DNA from: JBFXEO01 sp050180015 | GTDB taxonomy: Bacteria > Bacteroidota > Bacteroidia > Bacteroidales > Tenuifilaceae | DNA: 5,232 nucleotides | Assembly: GCA_050180015.1 (NCBI GenBank) | Contig: JBFXEO010000209.1 | Coordinates: forward strand, 1-5,232 | Direction of reading: 5' to 3' | Shown here: in pieces, positions 1-5,232 of the stretch | Numbering within the stretch: position 1 is the stretch's first letter | Layout of the letters: every line of letters begins with the position of its first letter | The notes under the pieces: generated by a model | Told to the model about the DNA's origin: nothing | Databases searched by the model: none | The model's input: the letters and a program-made list of their open reading frames with translations, nothing else | Translations under genes and position numbers: made by a program

Positions 1-27
1 GATATCGGATGGTTAACAGGCCGAGAG

Positions 28-633
28 CTACAGCAAGAAGAAGAGGAATGTCAGAAATAATCCTATGATAAAACCGCTGTAAACTTGCGAGGGTTTATGA
101 TCTCCATTTTTTAGGCGGGCGGAGGCCAAAAATCCCGATGCGAAAAGGGTAGCCATTATCAGCGGAATTGCATTGAAGTAGCTGTAGTAGGTACAGGCAA
201 ACAGGAACCCTGTTAATCCTCCCATTCCCATTAAGTGCAGGCTAATTTTCCACCAGTACGACACCAGCGCAGCAGCAATCAGGATTAGTATGCCGCTTTT
301 GATTATTTTTACCAAAACAGGCGGAATAGGTAGTTTCGCCAGTAGGTAAAGGGTGAAAATGTAAGGAATAGAGGTTATAATGATGGGGATTATTCTGTCG
401 CGGTGTTTGTCGAGGTAAAAGTTTTCTATCAATCCTAATCTTTTGAGTATAAATAGTGACACAACAGGGATTAGCAGTGTATTAAATATAATAACAGTAA
501 TAATTACCAGCTTAATGGAGCCCGGGAGAAAGGTGATATAGGAACCGGATACGAATATGAGTAAAAAGCTGTATAGGGTGATTAAAAAGGGATGGAATAC
601 TGTTGACAATAGGATTCCCAGCTTGTTTTTCAT
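28..633 (-). CDS. PAP2-like integral membrane protein (divergent phosphatidic acid phosphatase family)
   Basis: This is a 201-residue, very hydrophobic protein with about six or seven membrane segments (roughly residues 8-30, 40-64, 82-98, 105-126, 134-150, 155-170 and 182-201). Several elements resemble the three-part signature of PAP2 lipid phosphatases: a basic loop with K76, R78, R80 and P83; the segment KISLHLMGMGG at 129-139, with S131 and H133 at the SGH position; and R173-x5-H179-x3-Q183 followed by a glycine-rich helix, in place of R-x5-H-x3-D. The phosphate-binding Arg and catalytic His appear kept, but the usual Asp is Gln, so activity is uncertain. Members would act on isoprenyl or lipid phosphates in the envelope, which is inference here. 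It is the last gene of the asnS-rpoN operon, 11 nt after rpoN, with an A-rich leader and no Shine-Dalgarno sequence. The ATG at 633 gives a sensible N-terminus. I am confident it is a real membrane protein and moderately confident of the family. Confidence 0.8.
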   Translation of the reverse strand: MKNKLGILLSTVFHPFLITLYSFLLIFVSGSYITFLPGSIKLVIITVIIFNTLLIPVVSLFILKRLGLIENFYLDKHRDRIIPIIITSIPYIFTLYLLAKLPIPPVLVKIIKSGILILIAAALVSYWWKISLHLMGMGGLTGFLFACTYYSYFNAIPLIMATLFASGFLASARLKNGDHKPSQVYSGFIIGLFLTFLFFLL

Positions 634-644
634 TTTGAATAGTT

Positions 645-2102
645 TTATTTGAGTTCCTTCCGTAATCTCGCAACGGGAATTCCCAGTTGTTCCCTGTATT
701 TGGCAACGGTTCTGCGTGCTATCGGGTAACCCTTTTCCTGTAATATTGTCATTAGCTGCTCGTCGGTTAACGGTCGGCGTTTCTGCTCGCTATCGACACA
801 TTCCTGTAGGATTTTTTTGATTTCCTTGGTTGATACCTCTTCGCCCGATTCAGTTTGCATCCCCTCGCTAAAGAAATACTTCAGCGGGTAAATACCAAAA
901 TGGGTTTGAATGTACTTGCTGTTTGCAACCCTTGATATTGTCGAAATATCGAGACCTGTTTTATCGGCAATATCTTTAAGGATCATTGGCCGGAGCTTGG
1001 TTTCGTTTCCATCCCGGAAAAATTCCCGCTGATACTCAAGGATAGATTCCATCGTGTTAAGCAACGTATTTTGCCTTTGCTTTAGCGCATCAATAAACCA
1101 ACGGGCCGAATCTATTTTTTGGCGCACAAATGCCATTGCTTCCTTTTCCTGCCTGGAAACAGAGTCTTTATTGTACGCATAATTCTCAAGCATATCGGAG
1201 TACTCCCTGCTAATGCGCAGGTCCGGGACGTTCCTGGAGTTTAGGCTGAGCTGAAATTCGCCATCGATGTACTCCAAAACAAAGTCGGGGATGATATGCT
1301 GTGCCGATTGGTTGTATGGATCGCTAAAGCCTCCTCCGGGTTTTGGATTTAGCTTGATAATTTCGTTTATAGCATCGCGCAACAGCCCGTCGTTTAGCCC
1401 CAGCTTGCTGGCAATTTTATCGTAGTGTTTACGGGTGAACTCGTCGAAGTTGTACTTTAGAATTTTATAGGCGATGGTTGCTGTTGTGGATGAGTTTTCC
1501 TTTGCTTTTAGTTGAATCAGCAAGCATTCCTGTAAGTCTCTGGCCCCCACGCCTGCCGGTTCCAACTCCTGAATAAGGTAAAGGACTTTCTCCAGCTCAT
1601 CTTCGTTTGTTTCTATGCCAAGCGCAAAGGCAATATCATCGGTTATTGCGCTAAGTTTTCGGCGCAGGTAGCCATCCTCGTCTAAATTTCCTATCAGGTA
1701 GAGTGCCAGCTGCCGTTCCCTGTCCGATATGGGCAGAAGCCCCAGCTGGCTTTCCAGGTGCTCGTGAAAGGTGACTCCTACAGAAAAGGGGATATCCTCG
1801 CGCTTATCATCCCTAGATGTGTTATTAGACATAAGTTTGTAGGAGGGGATATCCTCGTCATTCAGGTAATCTTCCAGGGTAAATTCATCGTCGTTTTTGT
1901 CCACATCATCTTCGGACATCGTCGATTCTGGTTCAGATTCGTCGGGGATGCTTTCTTCTTCCTCTAAGATTGGATTTTCTTCGAGCTCTTTTTTTATTCT
2001 TTGCTCCAGCAGCATGGTAGGTATCTCCAGCAGCTTAATAACCTGTATTTGCTGTGGCGATAGTTTTTGAAGTAACTTCTGCTGTAGCCGCTGTTTTAGC
2101 AT
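645..2102 (-). CDS. rpoN: RNA polymerase sigma-54 factor RpoN
   Basis: This 485-residue protein is full length for RpoN. Sigma-54 directs core RNA polymerase to -24/-12 promoters and needs an ATP-driven enhancer-binding protein to open DNA. Region I is the Gln/Leu-rich N-terminus (1-49, LSPQQIQVIKLLEIP at 14-28), which contacts the activator. Region II is a strongly acidic linker (about 47-104). The core-binding domain starts near 107 and carries the family signature LEPAGVGARDLQECL at 180-194. The DNA-binding part has a helix-turn-helix around 373-400 (DISTISRVANSKYIQT) that leads into GIYPLKYFFSEG, and the diagnostic RpoN box ARRTVAKYRE at 462-471, which reads the -24 element. It begins only 6 nt after asnS and is followed 11 nt later by the PAP2-like gene, so it is probably expressed with asnS as a housekeeping gene. 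No sigma-54 activator gene lies in the window. The acidic linker contains a short in-frame duplication (EDIP at 83-86 and 102-105). Confidence 0.98.
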   Translation of the reverse strand: MLKQRLQQKLLQKLSPQQIQVIKLLEIPTMLLEQRIKKELEENPILEEEESIPDESEPESTMSEDDVDKNDDEFTLEDYLNDEDIPSYKLMSNNTSRDDKREDIPFSVGVTFHEHLESQLGLLPISDRERQLALYLIGNLDEDGYLRRKLSAITDDIAFALGIETNEDELEKVLYLIQELEPAGVGARDLQECLLIQLKAKENSSTTATIAYKILKYNFDEFTRKHYDKIASKLGLNDGLLRDAINEIIKLNPKPGGGFSDPYNQSAQHIIPDFVLEYIDGEFQLSLNSRNVPDLRISREYSDMLENYAYNKDSVSRQEKEAMAFVRQKIDSARWFIDALKQRQNTLLNTMESILEYQREFFRDGNETKLRPMILKDIADKTGLDISTISRVANSKYIQTHFGIYPLKYFFSEGMQTESGEEVSTKEIKKILQECVDSEQKRRPLTDEQLMTILQEKGYPIARRTVAKYREQLGIPVARLRKELK

Positions 2103-2108
2103 ACCCTA

Positions 2109-3506
2109 CTAGAATTCACAGTTTTTGGGTGTTCTGGGGAAGGGGATAACATCGCGGATGTTTCCCATACCGGTCACAAAAAGGAGTAACCTTTCGAAAC
2201 CCAACCCAAACCCGCTATGGGGTGCAGAGCCGAACTTCCGGGTTTCCAGGTACCACCATACATCTTTCTCGGGGATATGCAGCTCATGGATTCTTGAAAT
2301 TAACCTTGGATAAGCCTCTTCTCTCTGCGATCCACCAATAATTTCTCCAATTTTTGGGAAAAGAACATCCATGGCACGAACTGTTTTACCATCGTCGTTT
2401 TGCTTCATGTAGAAAGCTTTGATGTCTTTGGGGTAATCGGTAAGAATTACGGGTTTTTTGAAATGCTTTTCAACCAGGTAACGCTCATGCTCCGATTGTA
2501 AGTCGGCACCCCAGAATACGGGAAATTCCCATTCCTGGTCGGCTTTTTCGAGAATCTCGATGGCCTGGGTGTAGGGTAACCGTTCGAAGTTATTTTCAAC
2601 AACAAACCGGAGGCGGTCTATCAGCTCTTTGTCGTACATGTCGTTGAGGAACTCTAGGTCATCGATGCAGTTGTCGAGTGCGTAACGGATTAAATACTTG
2701 AGGAAATCTTCTGCAAGGTCCATGTTGTCCTGAATGTCGTAGAACGCCATTTCTGGCTCAATCATCCAGAACTCCGCCAAATGTCGTGGGGTATTTGAGT
2801 TCTCGGCACGAAAGGTTGGCCCAAAGGTGTAAACCTCCGAAAGTGCCAACGCGGCAAGTTCCCCCTCCAGCTGGCCCGATACTGTTAACTTTGCTTCTTT
2901 GCCGAAGAAATCCTCACCCCAGTCAATTGTTCCGTCGCTTGTTCTGGGTAGGTTATCCAAATCGAGCGTGGTTACCCGGAACATGGCCCCGGCACCTTCG
3001 GCATCGGAACCGGTAATTATTGGTGTATGGATGTAGCAGAAACCCCTATCGTTAAAATATTTATGGATGGCGTATGCCATTGCATGGCGCATCCGTAAAA
3101 CGGCACCAAAAGTATTGGTACGGGGGCGAAGGTGGGCTATTTCGCGTAAGAATTCCAGGCTGTGCCCCTTTTTCTGCAACGGGTAGGTGGTAGCATCGGC
3201 TTCGCCGAAGAGTTCGATTTGGCTTGTCTGAATTTCTACCCGTTGTCCGGAACCGGGCGATTCTACCAGGGTTCCCCTAACGCCTATACATGCCCCGGTA
3301 GCAATATCTTTTAGCTGATTCTCTGGAATAACGGCCATATCGCAAACGGCCTGTATGTTGTTTACGGTTGATCCATCGTTCAATGCAATGAAGGTTATGC
3401 TTTTATTTCCCCTCTTGGTACGTACCCATCCCATAACAGTAACCTCTGTGCCGGCAATTCCCTTTTCGAGCAGATGCTTTACCTTGGTTCTTTCGCTATT
3501 TCTCAT
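2109..3506 (-). CDS. asnS: Asparagine--tRNA ligase (AsnRS)
   Basis: AsnRS charges tRNA-Asn with asparagine in the cytoplasm using ATP. The 465-residue length is normal for bacterial AsnRS. An N-terminal OB-fold anticodon-binding domain spans roughly residues 15-105 (VTVMGWVRTKRGNKSITFIALNDGS at 22-46), followed by a class IIb catalytic domain from about 125. Visible landmarks are the TPIITGSDAEGAG stretch (161-173), the DFFGKEAKLTVSGQLEGE segment (199-216), motif 2 with FRAENSNTPRHLAEFWMIEPE (232-252) and motif 3 with GFGLGFERLLLF (432-443; R439 is the motif-3 arginine). The TVSGQLEGE and NTPRHLAEFWM forms are typical of AsnRS and not of AspRS. The start at 3506 puts a short lead before the OB-fold and no better start lies near. 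The gene ends in tandem TAG codons 6 nt before rpoN. It heads a three-gene operon, with a promoter candidate about 50 nt upstream of its ATG. Confidence 0.98.
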   Translation of the reverse strand: MRNSERTKVKHLLEKGIAGTEVTVMGWVRTKRGNKSITFIALNDGSTVNNIQAVCDMAVIPENQLKDIATGACIGVRGTLVESPGSGQRVEIQTSQIELFGEADATTYPLQKKGHSLEFLREIAHLRPRTNTFGAVLRMRHAMAYAIHKYFNDRGFCYIHTPIITGSDAEGAGAMFRVTTLDLDNLPRTSDGTIDWGEDFFGKEAKLTVSGQLEGELAALALSEVYTFGPTFRAENSNTPRHLAEFWMIEPEMAFYDIQDNMDLAEDFLKYLIRYALDNCIDDLEFLNDMYDKELIDRLRFVVENNFERLPYTQAIEILEKADQEWEFPVFWGADLQSEHERYLVEKHFKKPVILTDYPKDIKAFYMKQNDDGKTVRAMDVLFPKIGEIIGGSQREEAYPRLISRIHELHIPEKDVWWYLETRKFGSAPHSGFGLGFERLLLFVTGMGNIRDVIPFPRTPKNCEF

Positions 3507-3535
3507 ATTCTAATATTATCCATTAATTTCAATGC

Positions 3536-3548
3536 TGACAGGATGTCA
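3536..3548. repeat. Short perfect inverted repeat TGACA-gga-TGTCA upstream of asnS
   Basis: Two perfect 5-base arms separated by 3 bases lie about 10-22 nt downstream of the candidate -7 box, so they would overlap or follow the transcription start. The spacing suits a small operator or a weak 5' hairpin. A repeat this short is not statistically strong, so the functional reading is inference. Confidence 0.3.
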
Positions 3549-3557
3549 ACGGTTTCA

Positions 3558-3565
3558 CAAAAATA
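3558..3565 (-). promoter_or_regulatory. Candidate -7 box (TATTTTTG) for the asnS-rpoN-PAP2 operon
   Basis: On the minus strand TATTTTTG matches the Bacteroidota -7 consensus TAnnTTTG at every fixed position and lies 51 nt before the asnS ATG. A clear -33 TTG/TTTG element is not visible about 19-21 nt further upstream (the minus strand there reads roughly AAAGGACG), so the match is one-sided. One exact 8-mer of this AT-rich kind can occur by chance. The position and orientation favour it. Confidence 0.4.
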
Positions 3566-3669
3566 ATAACTTTTGGGGTACGTCCTTTACCTTTGAAGAT
3601 TTATAATGGAATAATTACGGAGATGAGAGGGGTAAAAATGTAGGGTTAATTAAGGTGTAGCTGGTTGCC

Positions 3670-3700
3670 GGATAGCCTATGGGTTTACGTTGGACTATCC
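3670..3700 (-). terminator. Hairpin overlapping the nadD-like stop codon, possible terminator
   Basis: On the minus strand GGATAG-(T)-CC pairs with GG-CTATCC, giving an 8-bp stem with one bulged T and a 14-nt loop. The TAG stop codon of the nadD-like gene is inside the first arm. No T-run follows directly on the minus strand, so this is not a classic intrinsic terminator. It may protect the 3' end or attenuate read-through into asnS. Its place exactly at the gene end supports some role. Confidence 0.35.
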
Positions 3701-4318
3701 TTCAATATTCTGGAAAAGAGAGTTATCGGCAATGTATTTTTTTATCTCCTGGTGTAGTTCGTGACTATTAAGGGCAATTCCAGCCCGGATACCTGTTGAT
3801 GATAGTGTGGTGAATTGCGTTTCAAAAAAAACAATGTTGCCGGTTACCCGCTGCCGGATTTTTTCTTCCTCGAAGCTGGCATTGCGAATGCCTACATAAT
3901 GGTCGAATTGGAAAATTTCAGGATGACTGGCTCTCGAAAAACAGTCGATTCCACAAATAATTGATGGCCATACACCGTTGTCTTTCAATGCCAGGCATAA
4001 ATTAACGAAGCTAGAATTATATGTTCCTTCAATAAATGCCGGGTTAACTATAAATATTCTATCGGAGCAAGCAGAATGTTTGGCTAAAATTGAAATCATG
4101 TTAATCCTATGATAAATCGGAATAAGGATACTTTTTTTATCGGGATGCAGTGAATGCGGACAAAATACCGCATAGTTTAAATACTTTTCCAGGACATGCT
4201 CCACCAACGCAATGTGCCCGCTATGTACGGGATTGAACGATCCCCCTAGAAAACCAATCTTGCAGGGGGCAAGGGACTTTAATTCGTCAAAATTATTAAT
4301 CATCCTACTTTCACCCAT
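3695..4318 (-). CDS. NadD-like nucleotidyltransferase (probable nicotinate-nucleotide adenylyltransferase family)
   Basis: This 207-residue protein is close to the usual NadD length. NadD transfers AMP from ATP to nicotinate mononucleotide, making deamido-NAD in NAD synthesis. The ATP-binding signature is intact: GGSFNPVHSGH at 25-35. So is the second signature, LSSTGIR at 172-178 (family form ISSTxIR), and the C-terminus has the family-like IKKYIADNSLF (192-202), so both ends are complete. The middle diverges: GID at 123-125 matches the GxD element, but the Trp expected shortly after it is absent (FSRASHPEIFQFDHYVG follows), and substrate specificity may differ. The first 19 residues precede the Rossmann strand, and starts at M1 or M6 are both possible with no closer ATG, GTG or TTG. 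The gene stands alone, 377 bp after the CvfB-like gene and 188 bp before asnS. It could be the true NadD or a paralogue. I therefore give no symbol. Confidence 0.85.
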   Translation of the reverse strand: MGESRMINNFDELKSLAPCKIGFLGGSFNPVHSGHIALVEHVLEKYLNYAVFCPHSLHPDKKSILIPIYHRINMISILAKHSACSDRIFIVNPAFIEGTYNSSFVNLCLALKDNGVWPSIICGIDCFSRASHPEIFQFDHYVGIRNASFEEEKIRQRVTGNIVFFETQFTTLSSTGIRAGIALNSHELHQEIKKYIADNSLFQNIEG

Positions 4319-4376
4319 ATTGCTGATGTATAAACCGTTGCTATAGTGGTTTAAATGTAATAATTTTCAGCAATAT
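4317..4376. repeat. 10-bp perfect inverted repeat framing the nadD-like start and upstream region
   Basis: ATATTGCTGA at 4317-4326 is the exact reverse complement of TCAGCAATAT at 4367-4376, with 40 nt between. The proximal arm includes two bases of the nadD-like ATG. The distal arm overlaps a separate 10-base palindrome, GCAATATTGC, at 4370-4379. It could be a pair of operator half-sites around the promoter or, if transcription starts further upstream, a hairpin hiding the start codon. The match is directly visible; the role is inference. Confidence 0.45.
4352..4359 (-). promoter_or_regulatory. Weak -7-like box (TACATTTA) upstream of the nadD-like gene
   Basis: On the minus strand TACATTTA matches TAnnTTTG except for the last base and lies 33 nt before the ATG, between the arms of the 10-bp inverted repeat. 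There is no TTG at the right distance upstream (the nearest, at 4371-4373, is only 11 nt away). It is a low-confidence guess. Confidence 0.2.
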
Positions 4377-4524
4377 TGCATAAAGTATTGGGAAATAACG
4401 TGAAAAAACAACGGCATCGATTTGTCCGGTTGAATTTTCGGGCTATTTTATTGATGGGGTTTGGGGACGTTCAGCGGAAAGGAGAACGCCGGAAATTAAC
4501 GTGAGCTCGATATTAAATGTTATC

Positions 4525-4557
4525 CAGGGTTGCTCCCTGAGCCTGTTGAAGGAAGGC
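4525..4557. repeat. Degenerate copy of a CCTGAGCCTGTTGAAGG-type dispersed repeat
   Basis: The plus strand reads CTCCCTGAGCCTGTTGAAGG at 4534-4553 (the minus strand contains TTCAACAGGCTCAGGG). From memory this resembles the short intergenic repeat GAGC[CT]TGTCGAAGG that recurs in many bacterial genomes, including Bacteroidota; here one base differs (TTGAAGG for TCGAAGG). It starts with a hairpin, CAGGG-ttgct-CCCTG (4525-4539). The number of copies in this genome cannot be seen from one window. Confidence 0.5.
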
Positions 4558-4573
4558 GAAGCATGGTGCAAAG

Positions 4574-4586
4574 CAAGTTCAACTTG
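4574..4586. repeat. 13-base palindrome CAAGTT-c-AACTTG
   Basis: Two perfect 6-base arms surround a single central base, just beyond the dispersed-repeat-like segment. It looks like a protein-binding dyad rather than an RNA hairpin, because a 1-base loop cannot form. It may instead be the end of the repeat element. Confidence 0.35.
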
Positions 4587-4598
4587 TTATGATGGCCA

Positions 4599-4636
4599 CT
4601 CAGTGTAACCGGCTCCTCTTCAATTTACACGCTGAG
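4599..4636 (-). terminator. Imperfect hairpin downstream of the CvfB-like gene, possible transcript end
   Basis: On the minus strand CTCAG-(CG)-TGTAA pairs with TTACA-CTGAG, a 10-bp stem with a 2-base bulge and a 16-nt loop, beginning about 60 nt after the CvfB-like stop codon. No T-run follows. A second small hairpin, AGAAT-agcta-ATTCT, sits at 4635-4649 between it and the gene. Either could mark the 3' end of the transcript. The evidence is structural only. Confidence 0.25.
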
Positions 4637-4695
4637 AATTAGCTATTCTGTTAACTATTGCCCGTGTTAGGAACTGCTGTTTGATGGTTTGTACA

Positions 4696-5232
4696 TTAGC
4701 CGTTTAGCCGAATTCCATTTCCTTCGATGCTGATTGTCCGGTCTTTATATAGCCCGCCGATGGCCTTTTTGAATGTTTTTTTGCTTATCCGGAAAAGCGC
4801 ATAAATTTCGTCGGGATCACTTTTATCCGTAACGGCAAGAAACCCTCCGGTTTGTTTCAGCTTATCGATAATTGTTTGCGAAATTGTATCAACCTTTTCG
4901 TAGCCAGGCTTTTGCAGGATGACATCAATTTTTTCGTCGTCTCTGACCTTTTTGATATACCCCGTTACCCTATCGCCCTTCCGCAGGGGTTGAAACACTT
5001 CGTTGTGATATAGTACGCCGGAATGCCGTTGATCTACGATAACGCTGAAGCCCAGGTCGGTTTCGTTTATAACTATAAGTTCAACCTCTTGGTATATGGT
5101 GTAATTGGGGATTGTGTTATCCAGGAATTTTTCAATTTTGGCAGAGGCTACAATTCGTTTCGACTGATCGTCGAAATAGACGAAAACCACATATTTTTTC
5201 CCTTCCACCATTCGTAATTTTTGTTCGCGGAA
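4696..5232 (-). CDS. CvfB-like S1/winged-helix RNA-binding protein, 5' end outside the window
   Basis: The visible 178 residues are the C-terminal part of a CvfB family protein (usual length about 280). CvfB proteins bind RNA and affect virulence or global expression in Firmicutes; the role in Bacteroidota is not well defined. Counting from the first Met in the window (5211), the end of one S1-type domain (MVEGKKYVVFVYFDD, ending VASAKIEKFLD) is followed by a further S1-like domain at about 40-101 (DLGFSVIVDQRHSGVLYHNEVF, then GYIKKVRDDEKIDVILQ) and a winged-helix domain at about 105-171 (ALFRISKKTFKKAIGGLYKDRTI). The Met at 5211 is internal: the frame continues to the window edge as FREQKLR, which matches the family just before this point, so the real start is beyond 5232. 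The gene ends at a TAA and is followed by a 377-bp gap, so it is probably a separate transcription unit from the nadD-like gene. Confidence 0.9.
   Translation of the reverse strand, partial: FREQKLRMVEGKKYVVFVYFDDQSKRIVASAKIEKFLDNTIPNYTIYQEVELIVINETDLGFSVIVDQRHSGVLYHNEVFQPLRKGDRVTGYIKKVRDDEKIDVILQKPGYEKVDTISQTIIDKLKQTGGFLAVTDKSDPDEIYALFRISKKTFKKAIGGLYKDRTISIEGNGIRLNG

Larger units (their letters stand above)
3507..3694. other. Intergenic region between the nadD-like gene and asnS
   Basis: The 188 bp hold a hairpin at the nadD-like 3' end, a candidate Bacteroidota -7 box for the asnS operon and a small inverted repeat just downstream of it. I see no tRNA, no T-box-like leader and no supported small gene. 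The rest is A/T-rich and without obvious structure. Confidence 0.7.
4319..4695. other. 377-bp intergenic region between the CvfB-like and nadD-like genes
   Basis: No convincing gene is present on either strand. The region holds, from left to right: the inverted repeat and weak promoter for the nadD-like gene (4317-4379); a stretch of plus-strand open frame with a possible 34-codon basic reading frame (GTG near 4400, in-frame ATG at 4454, TGA near 4501) that I do not trust as a gene; a dispersed-repeat-like segment (4525-4557); a 13-base palindrome (4574-4586); and hairpins at 4599-4636 and 4635-4649. The composition of roughly 4450-4560 is richer in G than the flanks, which may mark inserted or decayed repeat DNA. 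Confidence 0.6.

Noticed and set aside
512..706. 64-codon minus-strand frame across the rpoN/PAP2-like junction
   Set aside because: It overlaps two well-supported genes in another frame, and its sequence resembles no protein I recognise.
701..715. TGGCAACGGTTCTGC, a GG-N10-GC sigma-54 promoter-like match on the plus strand
   Set aside because: It lies inside rpoN, on the opposite strand, within the codons for the RpoN box itself. Only the minimal GG/GC spacing fits, and no gene is positioned to use it.
1758..1967. 69-codon plus-strand frame opposite rpoN
   Set aside because: It is the antisense shadow of the acidic linker; the Phe- and Val-rich composition is what reversed Glu/Asp codons produce.
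2786..3016. 76-codon plus-strand frame opposite asnS (and a similar 62-codon frame at 2125-2313)
   Set aside because: Both lie wholly antisense to conserved AsnRS coding sequence and have compositions with no recognisable protein features.
3519..3549. TTGACA and TAATAT on the minus strand upstream of asnS, resembling a sigma-70 promoter
   Set aside because: The spacer is about 25 nt, far from the usual 17, and Bacteroidota do not use the standard -35/-10 pair.
5209..5211. ATG at 5211 as the start of the CvfB-like gene
   Set aside because: The frame stays open upstream to the window edge and reads FREQKLR, which continues the family sequence, so this Met is internal.
5023..5217. 64-codon plus-strand frame opposite the CvfB-like gene
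   Set aside because: It is antisense to conserved S1-domain codons, with no independent support.

Overview
The window is an ordinary chromosomal segment of a member of the Bacteroidota. The evidence is the AsnRS and CvfB-type sequences, a sigma-54 gene sitting directly behind asnS, the lack of Shine-Dalgarno sequences, A/T-rich leaders, and one exact match to the Bacteroidota -7 promoter box (TAnnTTTG). GC content looks to be in the mid-forties by eye. Placement below phylum (perhaps the Bacteroidales/Marinilabiliales side) is a guess. All five genes lie on the minus strand, so they are transcribed from right to left.

Layout in transcription order: (1) 5232-4696, the C-terminal part of a CvfB-like S1/winged-helix RNA-binding protein. 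Its frame stays open through the right edge, so the true start lies outside the window. (2) A 377-bp gap (4695-4319) that holds hairpins and a degenerate copy of a GAGCCTGTTGAAGG-type dispersed repeat. (3) 4318-3695, a NadD-like nucleotidyltransferase with both nucleotide-binding signatures but a divergent middle. (4) A 188-bp gap with a hairpin over the nadD-like stop codon and a candidate promoter for the next operon. (5) 3506-2109 asnS, 2102-645 rpoN, and 633-28 a PAP2-like membrane protein. These three are 6 and 11 nt apart and almost certainly form one operon.

Functionally the window mixes housekeeping translation (AsnRS), alternative transcription initiation (sigma-54), a membrane protein with a partly degenerate lipid-phosphatase signature, a probable NAD-biosynthesis-type adenylyltransferase and an RNA-binding regulator. 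No CRISPR array, tRNA, rRNA, insertion sequence, transposase or phage gene is visible. I found no clear new biological system. The points most worth a second look are the divergent NadD-like protein, the inverted repeat framing its start and upstream region, the repeat-bearing intergenic region, and the PAP2-like protein with an altered catalytic triad.
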